Shown piece after piece: positions 57,736 to 64,000 of a stretch of 64,000 nt of DNA (positions within the stretch are counted from its first letter, which is position 1; each line of letters starts with the position of its first letter). The stretch comes from Streptomyces tibetensis (GTDB taxonomy: Bacteria; Actinomycetota; Actinomycetes; Streptomycetales; Streptomycetaceae). Position numbers and translations under genes: made by a program. Where the stretch lies: NCBI RefSeq assembly GCF_007655005.1, contig NZ_SZVW01000016.1, positions 1 to 64,000 on the forward strand. Reading direction: 5' to 3'. Below the pieces are notes generated by a model that saw nothing but the letters and a program-made list of their open reading frames with translations, was not told the origin of the DNA and searched no databases.

Positions 57736-57960
57736 GTGGCTGAGAAGACCTACAGAGTGTCCGGCATGAGCTGCGGCCACTGCGCCGCGAGCATCACCGA
57801 AGAGGTGGTGGAAGTCCCCGGCGTCACTCAGGTCGATGTCGACGTCCCGACAGGGCGGGTGGCAGTCCAAGGAGAGTCGGTCGACGACGACGCCGTACGG
57901 GCTGCGATCACCGAGGCGGGCTACGAGGTGACCGCCGCCGCACAGGGCGCCGCAGCCTGA
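57736..57960 (+). CDS. copZ: Copper chaperone (HMA domain)
   Basis: A 74-residue cytosolic metallochaperone consisting of one heavy-metal-associated domain. The Cu(I)-binding motif GMSCGHC is at residues 10-16, followed by VEVPGVTQVDVDVPTGRVAV and AITEAGYEV, a complete ferredoxin-like fold of normal length. GTG at 57736 follows AGGAG at about 10 bases. It delivers copper to a P-type ATPase or regulator, neither of which is in the window. It lies between two hairpins and is probably transcribed alone. Confidence 0.92.
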   Translation: MAEKTYRVSGMSCGHCAASITEEVVEVPGVTQVDVDVPTGRVAVQGESVDDDAVRAAITEAGYEVTAAAQGAAA

Positions 57961-57967
57961 ACCGTAT

Positions 57968-58036
57968 GCCCGGCCGACCGCCCTCGGCCGGGCGTGTGCC
58001 TCCAGGCGGGCCGGGGCCGTCCACGTGCCCCGGCCC
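57968..58036 (+). terminator. Two successive hairpins after copZ
   Basis: gcccggccga at 57968-57977 pairs with 57984-57993, and gggccggggc at 58008-58017 pairs with 58027-58036. Both stems are perfect 10-bp repeats. They fill most of the gap between copZ and the YcnI gene. Confidence 0.75.
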
Positions 58037-58099
58037 GGCTGCGGGACCCGCCCCCCGCTTACATACAGCAGCCCCTACACCGCAACTAGGGAGTTCCCC

Positions 58100-58834
58100 A
58101 TGCACCGTCCGACCCTGGCACGCAGCCTGCACCGTCTCGGCGCCCTCACGGCAGCCGCGTTTGTGGTCACTGTCGCCACCGCGGGACCCGCCGCGGCCCA
58201 TGCCGAGGTCGAGGCGAAAGGCGCCCGGGCCCTCGACCAGAACGTCGCGCTGACCTTCTCCGCAGAGTCGGAGTCCGGATCTGCGGGCATCACCAAGCTG
58301 GAAGTGATCCTGCCCGAGGGCATCACAGCCGGCGACATCACCTACAAGCAGGGCCCGGACGGCTGGAAGCTCGCGCCTACCAGCCGGGGCTACACCGTTT
58401 CGGGACCGAAGCTCGCCGTAGGGGAGGACGCCGAATGCATCGTCACCGTACGGCAATTGCCCGATGCCGAGTCCCTCGTCTTCAAGACCCTGCAGACCTA
58501 CAGCGACGGCAAGGTCGACCGCTGGATCCAACTGGACGATGAGGAGAGCGGGGACGGCCACGGACACGGCCATCCCGCACCGCGCCTGGACCTGAAGCCG
58601 GCCGCGCCCGGCGCCAAGGAGGTCAGTCCCACGCCCGCCGAGGAACCCACCACCGCCTCCAGCGAGCCCATTGCCCAGTCGCCCGCCCCGGCTTCCTCGG
58701 CGAAGCCCGCGGCCGACGACGGCGAGGACGACGACGGCATGCCCCTCGCCGTGCCCATCGGTATCGGTGGAGCCCTGCTCGTCCTCGGCGGCGGAGCATG
58801 GTGGCTCAAGGGCCGCCGCGCCGGGCGCGCCTGA
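58100..58834 (+). CDS. YcnI-family copper-associated exported membrane protein
   Basis: A 244-residue exported protein. The signal peptide (residues 1-33) ends AAAHA, leaving His near the mature N-terminus, where YcnI proteins bind Cu(II). The YcnI/DUF1775 domain runs to about 145 (ITKLEVILPEGITAGDIT, GPDGWKLAPTSRGYTVSGP). A linker rich in His, Asp, Pro and Ser (GDGHGHGHPAP) follows, and a single C-terminal span (VPIGIGGALLVLGGGAWWL) with an Arg-rich anchor near residues 215-244. ATG at 58100 has AGGGAG 6-7 bases upstream. The role is extracytoplasmic copper handling. No CopCD partners are visible next to it. Confidence 0.9.
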   Translation: MHRPTLARSLHRLGALTAAAFVVTVATAGPAAAHAEVEAKGARALDQNVALTFSAESESGSAGITKLEVILPEGITAGDITYKQGPDGWKLAPTSRGYTVSGPKLAVGEDAECIVTVRQLPDAESLVFKTLQTYSDGKVDRWIQLDDEESGDGHGHGHPAPRLDLKPAAPGAKEVSPTPAEEPTTASSEPIAQSPAPASSAKPAADDGEDDDGMPLAVPIGIGGALLVLGGGAWWLKGRRAGRA

Positions 58835-58934
58835 CACCGGACGTCCGGTGAGCCAGGGCGTTCGGCTGCCGCTCCGGCTCGGGAGCAGCCCTTACGCCCT
58901 TGCCGGGTGGTCCGGGCGGGCTTGTCGGCCGTTT

Positions 58935-59406
58935 TCATGGCCGAGGGATCTGGGAAGAGGAGCCGTGCCGGGTGGTGCGGCCGGCCTCCTCGATGTCCAG
59001 GGTGCGCACGCATCTCGCGCCGAGCTTGGGCACGCTCTCAGCGAGGAAGGAGTCGTCGGCGTTGGAGAGGATGACCAGCTTGTAGTGCTCGGCCACCTTC
59101 TTCAGCGGCTCCACCACGTCCGGGTGGGGTCCCCAGCTGCGGACGCCGTCGGCGAACCGCTTGCCCGCGTCCGGGACTGCCTTGGTGCCCCACTTGCGGC
59201 AGACCCGCTCGAAGGAGTCCTGCAGCACCTGCTCGTAGGGGTAGTAACTGCTGCAGGCCTGGTCGTAGCGGTAGCCGCGGAACTCGCGGACGAACCGGTC
59301 CCACTGCTCGGCGGGGATCTGATCGCCGACGAGCTCGTAGGTGATGGGGGTGATCGGGTACTCGATCAGGGTGTCGTAGCAGTCGAACGAGACGTATGTC
59401 GGGCGA
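58935..59406 (-). pseudogene. Truncated second copy of the HAD type II hydrolase
   Basis: The frame reads YVSFDCYDTLIEYPITPITY, ELVGDQIPAEQWDRFVREF, GKRFADGVRSWGPHPDVVEP and YKLVILSNADDSFLAESVPK, matching the intact protein at 5412-6098 from its residue 11 to about 140, then diverging after KLGA and stopping. The start codon and first ten residues are missing because an IS5-type remnant begins at about 59404. Motif III lysine and the last quarter are also absent. It is non-functional and marks a duplication or an ancient recombination. Confidence 0.85.
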
Positions 59407-60040
59407 TTGTCAATACCTTCAGGTCGGCGCTCCCTCGAACCACCGTCGCCCTGCGTCGTTGGCTGATGCGCAGCGGGCATGGATCGAGCCGTTGCTTCCG
59501 GACCGGACGCCGATGCGGGGTGGACGCTGGAGGGATCACCGAGAGGTGATCGACGCGATCGCGTTGAAGTTCCAGAACAGAACGCAGTGGTGTGCCTGCC
59601 GGAGAATCACGGGAACTGGCGCGGTGTCCACAACCGTTGCGGATGTGGGCCGTCGACGGCACCTGGGGGCGGGTGTTCACCGCGCTGACGGCCCAGGGCG
59701 ACACCGATGAAGACCTCGACTGGGCGGTCTCGGTGGATTCCACGATCGTGCGAGCCACCAGCATGCGGCCGAGGCCCGCAAGGAGGGGCCCCCGGTCGGC
59801 GAGCCCGGCGACCATGCCATCGGACGGTCCTGCGGCGGGCTGACCGCGCAGATCCGCCTGGCTGCCGATGCCCGCTGCCGCCCTCTGGCGTTCGTCCTTG
59901 CTGCCGGTCAGGCAGGCGACGCACCGGCCTTCACCGAGGTCATGGGCGCAGGAGCCGATGCCTTGGTCGGCCGACATCGCTGGGGCGGATGCGGGACAGC
60001 GCGGGGCGAGGTCGTACAGATCGACCTGGTTACCCATCAG
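59404..60040 (+). mobile_element. IS5-family transposase remnant with several frameshifts
   Basis: Plus-strand frames read SLADAQRAWIEPLLPDRTP, RGGRWRDHREVIDAIALKFQ, then PENHGNWRGV, AVDGTWGRVFTALTAQGD with WAVSVDSTIVRA, and finally AADARCRPLAFVLAAGQAGD and PAFTEVMGAGADALVGRHRW. The order follows an IS5-type DDE transposase through its first two thirds, but the pieces are in different frames and the C-terminal third is missing. It abuts the truncated HAD copy. Terminal inverted repeats were not identified. Confidence 0.8.
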
Positions 60041-60344
60041 TAAAGGCGGCGAGTGGTCAGCATGAGTCCTGCTGAAGCCTGTGAAGGCTTGCCGAACCTG
60101 CGAATCGTCGCGGAGGTGCCCTGGTGTGCGTAAGTCGTGAAGGTGCAGGTCAGGGTGAGTGGCAAACCCCCCCTTCGATGCCCCGCGATGCATCCTGCCC
60201 GCTTCCGATCAACCCCGTTCGCCCCTCGCTCGCTTCCCTGCACATTCCTTTGGAAAATGCCAAAGCGTTCACCTGCGCCCACCACATTCCGTAGTGTCGT
60301 GCTCACGTTCGCGGGAACGGCCGTGCAGGGGGAGGGGATTCGGC
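60041..60344. other. Gene-free region upstream of the Roadblock cluster
   Basis: Nothing recognisable is encoded. Base composition is less GC-rich than the surroundings between about 60160 and 60300, which may indicate the promoter of the following operon or a boundary of inserted DNA. No convincing promoter hexamers were found. Confidence 0.4.
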
Positions 60345-60791
60345 GTGCCCGGAATCGACGAGAGTCTGCTGGAAGCCATGCGCTTGCCAGGTGCTCGAGG
60401 GGCGTCGGTGGTCGACTGGATCAGTGGTCTCGCCCTGGGCGCGGTGGGTGACGCACCCGGTGGCGACGCGGAGGCGACGGCTGCGGAAACCGCCGAACTC
60501 GCCCGCCTCGCCACCGAGAGCGGCGCCCTCGCCCTCACCGCACCGCCGGGTGACGGCACCGGCGCATCGCCCGGCGGCGCTCCTGGCGACCCCGACGGGC
60601 CGTCCGGCAAGGAACCCCCCGTACAGGACCTGATCATCACGAACGCCGACTCGTACCACCTGCTCAGGTTCGTCACGACGACCTTCGACAGCACCGTGTT
60701 CGTGCACTTATGGCTCGACCGCAGCGAAGGGAACCTGGCCCTGGCCCGCATCCGGCTGGCCGAGCTGACGGACCGGCTGGTGCTCGGATGA
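60345..60791 (+). CDS. Roadblock/LC7-like small protein with Gly/Pro-rich insertion
   Basis: A 148-residue cytosolic protein. Residues 1-60 (LPGARGASVVDWISGLALGA) match the beginning of the Roadblock/LC7 fold seen in the gene at 62224 (IDGATAVALVDYTSGMALG). A Gly/Pro/Asp-rich insertion of about 30 residues follows (DGTGASPGGAPGDPDGPSG), then VQDLIITNADSYHLLRFVTT, FVHLWLDRSEGNLALARIRL matching ITLNTQYHLIRLL and LYLVLDGSRANLAMARHQL of the other gene. GTG at 60345 has GGAGGGG 7 bases upstream. It starts a four-gene operon and overlaps the next gene by 4 bp. Function unknown; the fold family usually binds small GTPases. Confidence 0.7.
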   Translation: MPGIDESLLEAMRLPGARGASVVDWISGLALGAVGDAPGGDAEATAAETAELARLATESGALALTAPPGDGTGASPGGAPGDPDGPSGKEPPVQDLIITNADSYHLLRFVTTTFDSTVFVHLWLDRSEGNLALARIRLAELTDRLVLG

Positions 60792-61606
60792 CCACATCGA
60801 CCCGGGCCCCGCGCACGGGCGAACCAGCCTCGGCCCTGCTGAGCACCCTGGCCGCGCAGGGGGCGACAGGTGCCCTGTCCACCGAGTCGGGGATCGTCTA
60901 CCTCGCCACAGGGCACGTCGTCCACGTCGAATCCGCCGTCACACCCGACCTCGGCGACCTGCTCACCCACAGCGGTGCGCTCGCCCCGGACGGCTGGTGG
61001 GAGGCGATCGACCAGGCCGGGCGCCGCTGCCGCGTCGGACGGCAGCTGGTGGACAGCGGTCAGCTCCCTGTCGGCGCGCTGGAACTGTGCCACCTGGGCG
61101 CCCTCTTCGACGCGGCGTACTTCGTCCTCGCCCACGACGGGCCGGCTCTCCGGTTCCGACCCGGAGCCGCACACTGGCTCGGCGCGGTCCGGGCCGTCCC
61201 GGTGGACACCGTCCTGCGCGAGTCCAGACGCCGCCGCGAACTGCTGCACCGCATATGGCCCGAACCCGCCGTCGACCGCGCTCCTCTCGCCCGCGTGCCC
61301 GGCCCGGACGCCGCCGACCTGCCGGCCCGCCGCGGCCGGACCCTCGCCCAGGTCGACGGTGTCCGCACCGCCGCCCAGATCGCCACGGCCCTGGCCTGCC
61401 GAACCTTCCACACCCTCGTGGAACTCCGACGCCTCGCCGCCGCCGGGCTGGTGGCTCCCGTAGCCCCCCTGGTCGCCGCCCCCGCCCCGACCCCAGCCCC
61501 CGCGACCGTGTCCGCCGAGCCGGGCCCCCCTCCTCGTCCCACCGCACGGGACGAGCCCGACACCGCACTGCTGCGACGGCTCCTGCACGCCTTGGAGGCA
61601 CTGTGA
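60788..61606 (+). CDS. Uncharacterised protein of the Roadblock cluster (DUF4388-like N-terminus)
   Basis: A 272-residue cytosolic protein. Residues about 12-110 (LLSTLAAQGATGALSTESGIVYLATGHVVHVES, LTHSGALAPDGWWEAID, RQLVDSGQLP) recall DUF4388/PATAN-like scaffolds, where a small beta domain is followed by helices. Residues about 185-235 (RGRTLAQVDGVRTAAQIATALACRTFHTLVELRRLAAAG) look like a winged-helix-type segment, as in DUF4388 proteins. A Pro/Ala-rich linker and a short helix end it. ATG at 60788 overlaps the preceding stop (ATGA). It may connect the Roadblock proteins to DNA or to other partners. I recognise no enzymatic motif. Confidence 0.65.
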   Translation: MTTSTRAPRTGEPASALLSTLAAQGATGALSTESGIVYLATGHVVHVESAVTPDLGDLLTHSGALAPDGWWEAIDQAGRRCRVGRQLVDSGQLPVGALELCHLGALFDAAYFVLAHDGPALRFRPGAAHWLGAVRAVPVDTVLRESRRRRELLHRIWPEPAVDRAPLARVPGPDAADLPARRGRTLAQVDGVRTAAQIATALACRTFHTLVELRRLAAAGLVAPVAPLVAAPAPTPAPATVSAEPGPPPRPTARDEPDTALLRRLLHALEAL

Positions 61607-61644
61607 TCCGCGCGCGAAGACAGCGTGCCGAAAGGAGACTGCTC

Positions 61645-62166
61645 ATGGCCGTCGAGACCGACGTCCTGGACGAACTGCGTCGGCTCCGCACCCGCGTACC
61701 CCGGCTCACGGGCTCCCTCGCGGCCACCGTCGACGGACTCGTCCTCGCCCACGACGTGCCGGACACCGAACCGGAGGGACTCGCGGCGCTCACCGCCGCC
61801 GCCCTCGGCGTCGCCTACCGCATGACCGACGCCGCCGCCCGCGGCGACTTCCGTGAACTGCTGGTGCGAGGCTCGGGTGGCTACGTCGCCACCTACGCCG
61901 CCGGAACCACCGCCGTACTCACCCTCCTCGCCGAGGACCGCGTCAACGTCGGCCGCCTCCACCTCGAAGGCCGGCGCAGCGGAGCCCGGATCGCCGACCT
62001 GCTGGTCACACGCGTGGGCCCGGGAACCGGCCGCCACGCCGACCGGCCGGCGCCCGAAGAGCACCTCGCCACGGTGCCCCCGGCCACGGACCGGCCCATC
62101 GGCACCCTCCCGGTACGCACCCCGCAGCGGCCCACGCACCAGCCGCGCCCGCAGACCGGCAGCTGA
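61645..62166 (+). CDS. Roadblock/LC7-domain protein
   Basis: A 173-residue cytosolic protein. Residues about 5-115 form a Roadblock/LC7-like domain (VPRLTGSLAATVDGLVLAHDV, LTAAALGVAYRMTDAAARG, ELLVRGSGGYVATYAAGTTAVLTLLA), the pattern of MglB-type GTPase-associated proteins and of conservon CvnB proteins. The last 45 residues are Pro/Arg-rich and probably disordered. ATG at 61645 has AAAGGAG 7 bases upstream. It is third in the operon. No Ras-like GTPase (MglA or CvnD type) and no CvnA histidine kinase gene appear in this window. Confidence 0.78.
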   Translation: MAVETDVLDELRRLRTRVPRLTGSLAATVDGLVLAHDVPDTEPEGLAALTAAALGVAYRMTDAAARGDFRELLVRGSGGYVATYAAGTTAVLTLLAEDRVNVGRLHLEGRRSGARIADLLVTRVGPGTGRHADRPAPEEHLATVPPATDRPIGTLPVRTPQRPTHQPRPQTGS

Positions 62167-62223
62167 GCCACCCGAACTTCCTGACCCCTCGAAGTGGAAG
62201 ACCCAAGGAAAGGAACCGAGCGC

Positions 62224-62598
62224 ATGGCCAACACGGAGACCGCGCTGAAGGAATGCCTGAGCTCCATCGACGGAGCGACGGCCGTCGCCCTGGTCGACTA
62301 CACCAGCGGCATGGCCCTCGGCACCCTCGGCGGTACCAAGGACTTCAACCTGGAAGTCGCCGCCGCGGGCAACACCGACGTCGTGCGGTCCAAGCTGCGC
62401 ACCATGGAGCACCTGGGCCTGAAGGAGGAGATCGAGGACATCCTCATCACGCTGAACACCCAGTACCACCTCATCCGCCTGCTGAAGGGGCGCGGCGGCA
62501 GCGGACTCTTCCTCTACCTCGTGCTCGACGGGAGCAGGGCCAACCTCGCGATGGCCCGCCACCAGCTGCGCCGTATCGAAGCCGACCTGGAGGTCTGA
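62224..62598 (+). CDS. Small Roadblock/LC7-like protein
   Basis: A 124-residue cytosolic protein that forms a single compact domain: ALKECLSSIDGATAVALVDY, TSGMALGTLGG, VVRSKLRTMEHLGLKEEIED, ILITLNTQYHLIRLLK and LFLYLVLDGSRANLAMARHQL. The order of secondary structure matches Roadblock/LC7, and the gene is paralogous to that at 60345. ATG at 62224 follows AGGAA about 9 bases upstream. It is the last gene of the cluster, followed by a hairpin. It probably forms homo- or heterodimers with its neighbours; partner proteins are unknown. Confidence 0.8.
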   Translation: MANTETALKECLSSIDGATAVALVDYTSGMALGTLGGTKDFNLEVAAAGNTDVVRSKLRTMEHLGLKEEIEDILITLNTQYHLIRLLKGRGGSGLFLYLVLDGSRANLAMARHQLRRIEADLEV

Positions 62599-62618
62599 AC
62601 CGGCACCACCGGACGGGA

Positions 62619-62648
62619 GCCCTCCGCCACGCACGTGTCGCGGAGGGC
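62619..62648 (+). terminator. Hairpin terminator of the Roadblock cluster
   Basis: gccctccgc at 62619-62627 pairs perfectly with gcggagggc at 62640-62648 across a 12-base loop, 20 bases after the last stop codon. Confidence 0.8.
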
Positions 62649-62706
62649 CCCGGCACGCCGCACGGGGACGACATGCGTCCAGCCGCACGCGTCTACGGTA
62701 TGTGTC

Positions 62707-64000
62707 ATGACGGCACCCCTGGACGTGCTCGTGGTGGGCGCGGGCCCCACCGGACTCGCCCTCGCGACCCAACTGCGCGCCTACGACACCCCGTTCCGGA
62801 TCGTGGACCGCTCAACGGACCGCGCCCGCGAGTCGCGCGCCCCGGCGATCCAGCCCCGGACCCTGGAGATGCTGTCCGCGTTCGGTGTGGCGGACGACCT
62901 CGTCGACCGGGGCAACGCGACGGTCGGGCTGCACCTGCACCTGCCCCGGCGGGTGCTGCGCGTCCCGGTGTTCGACGTCGGCTGCGACGACACGCCGTAC
63001 CCGTTCCTGCTCTTCCTCCCCCAGTCGGAGACGGAAGCCACCCTGACGGCTCATCTGGCCGCACGGGACGTGATGGTCGAGCGCGGCACGGAGCTGCTGA
63101 GGGCCGAACCCGGGGGCGAGTACGTCACCTGCCGCCTGCGACACCGGGACGGGACCGAGGAGAGCGTACGGGCCCGCTACGTGGCCGGCTGCGACGGCGC
63201 GCACAGCACCGTGCGCTCCCAGGCCGGCATCGGCTTCGAGGGGTACGCCTATCCGCAGACGTTTCTGCTCGCGGATCTGGAGGCCGACGGACTCGAGCCG
63301 GGCGTCGCGCACACGTACATGACCGCGGCCGGCCTGTTGTTCTTCTTCCCGCTCGGCACTCCGGCCACCTGGCGGATGATCGCGATGCACCCACCGGGCA
63401 GTCCCGGCGGTAAGCTGAGCCTGGACCTCCTCCAGCGGATCGCGGACGACTGGACGCCTGACAGGCTGTCCCTGCGCGACCCGGTCTGGATGACGAGCTT
63501 CCGCATCCACAACCGCGGCGCCACCCACTACCGCAGGGGCCCCTTCTTCCTCGCCGGCGACGCGGCGCACATTCACAGCCCGGCCGGCGGACAGGGCATG
63601 AACACCGGCATTCAGGACGCGCTCAACCTGGGCTGGAAGCTCGCCCATGTCTGCCGCGGCGCGGCGCCCGAGGAGTTGCTGGAGACGTACGAGGCGGAGC
63701 GCGCCCCGGTCGGCCACGGCGTACGCCGCCTCACCGACCGTGCCTTCACCGTCGGTACGAGCAGCCATCCGGCCCTGCGGCTGGCTCGGACGCGACTCGC
63801 CCCGCACATGGCCCCGCTGCTGCTGCGAGCGACCGGCGCCCGGGCGCGCCTGTTCCGCACCGTGTCCGAACTCGGCATCCACTACCGCCGCGGCCCCGCG
63901 TCCGTCACCGGGCGGCACCGCCCCCGGCAGGGGCCCCGCGCCGGAGACCGACTGCCCGACGCCCCGGCCGGACTCCAGCGACGCGTCGCCGGACCGGGCT
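62707..64000 (+). CDS. FAD-dependent aromatic monooxygenase (3' end outside window)
   Basis: The visible 431 residues form a class A flavoprotein hydroxylase of the PheA/TetX/UbiH type. The FAD motif VLVVGAGPTGLALATQL is at residues 7-23, the DG motif YVAGCDGAHSTVR near 160, and the GD motif with FFLAGDAAHIHSPAGGQGMNTG near 280. The enzyme inserts oxygen into an aromatic or polyketide-like substrate with NAD(P)H. ATG at 62707 has no ribosome site; TACGGT ends 7 bases upstream, so the message may be leaderless. The frame is open to the right edge, where a C-terminal thioredoxin-like domain is expected in longer relatives. Substrate unknown. Confidence 0.9.
   Translation, partial: MTAPLDVLVVGAGPTGLALATQLRAYDTPFRIVDRSTDRARESRAPAIQPRTLEMLSAFGVADDLVDRGNATVGLHLHLPRRVLRVPVFDVGCDDTPYPFLLFLPQSETEATLTAHLAARDVMVERGTELLRAEPGGEYVTCRLRHRDGTEESVRARYVAGCDGAHSTVRSQAGIGFEGYAYPQTFLLADLEADGLEPGVAHTYMTAAGLLFFFPLGTPATWRMIAMHPPGSPGGKLSLDLLQRIADDWTPDRLSLRDPVWMTSFRIHNRGATHYRRGPFFLAGDAAHIHSPAGGQGMNTGIQDALNLGWKLAHVCRGAAPEELLETYEAERAPVGHGVRRLTDRAFTVGTSSHPALRLARTRLAPHMAPLLLRATGARARLFRTVSELGIHYRRGPASVTGRHRPRQGPRAGDRLPDAPAGLQRRVAGPG

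Noticed and set aside
60345..62598. A Streptomyces conservon (cvnA-D)
   Set aside because: Conservons have a histidine kinase-like CvnA, CvnB Roadblock, CvnC and a CvnD GTPase. Here no kinase or GTPase is present and two extra Roadblock-like genes and a DUF4388-like gene occur instead.
1..64000. CRISPR arrays, tRNA and rRNA genes, prophage structural genes, origin of replication
   Set aside because: No regularly spaced repeats, cloverleaf-like sequences, rRNA segments, phage proteins or DnaA-box clusters were noticed on reading both strands. A short tRNA could escape reading by eye; a tRNAscan-SE run would settle it.

Overview
The window is very GC-rich actinobacterial DNA, almost certainly from a Streptomyces or close relative. 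The evidence is the strong G/C third-position bias, many GTG starts and leaderless genes, MsiK-dependent style sugar ABC operons without an ATPase, several ECF sigma factors, a SpoIIE-type PAS/GAF phosphatase, secreted Tat-type glycosidases and Roadblock/LC7 proteins. The number of truncated genes and insertion-sequence remnants suggests an accessory region such as a chromosome arm. The species cannot be fixed from sequence alone.

Region 1 (1-15015) looks like an amine or amino-alcohol uptake and catabolism locus. It holds a GabD-like aldehyde dehydrogenase cut by the left edge, a PotABCD-like ABC importer, a HAD type II hydrolase, a small-molecule kinase of the hydroxylysine-kinase type, a PLP enzyme resembling the AGXT2L phospho-lyases, a FAD/Fe-S 2-hydroxyacid dehydrogenase and a FAD amine oxidase of the gamma-glutamylputrescine oxidase type. 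A divergent ROK regulator follows. Two near-identical stretches of about 65 bp lie upstream of the PLP enzyme and of the amine oxidase and probably coordinate them.

Region 2 (15067-24016) is mixed: a saccharopine dehydrogenase-like oxidoreductase facing a GlxA-type regulator, a maltokinase cap-like protein, a RibD-like reductase, a membrane-tethered ECF sigma factor, an acetoacetate decarboxylase-like protein, an ABC exporter, and an ECF41-type sigma factor divergent from a small membrane protein.

Region 3 (24268-36016) is a plant polysaccharide locus: LacI regulator, sugar-binding lipoprotein, two permeases, GH42 galactosidase and a secreted sialidase-fold/ricin-type glycosidase, facing a GH10 xylanase and a GH43 enzyme. 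Region 5 (46109-55255) repeats the plan with LacI, binding protein, two permeases, GH51 arabinofuranosidase and a second sialidase-fold/trefoil enzyme, then a truncated araB. Neither ABC system has its own ATPase, so a shared MsiK-like ATPase elsewhere is expected.

Region 4 (36198-46033) has an aldehyde dehydrogenase, a multidomain SpoIIE phosphatase, a frameshifted tautomerase with an orphan paired operator, a Gfo/Idh/MocA dehydrogenase, a YesL protein and a stretch of debris: the tail of a sugar permease, IS5 and IS701 remnants, a broken MarR gene and a solitary MazF toxin with a duplicated C-terminus.

Region 6 (55256-64000) holds a truncated MFS gene, a copper-linked set (Met/His-rich membrane protein, ECF sigma factor, CopZ, YcnI), a truncated second copy of the Region 1 HAD gene abutting an IS5-type remnant, a four-gene Roadblock/LC7 cluster without a visible GTPase, and a flavin monooxygenase cut by the right edge.
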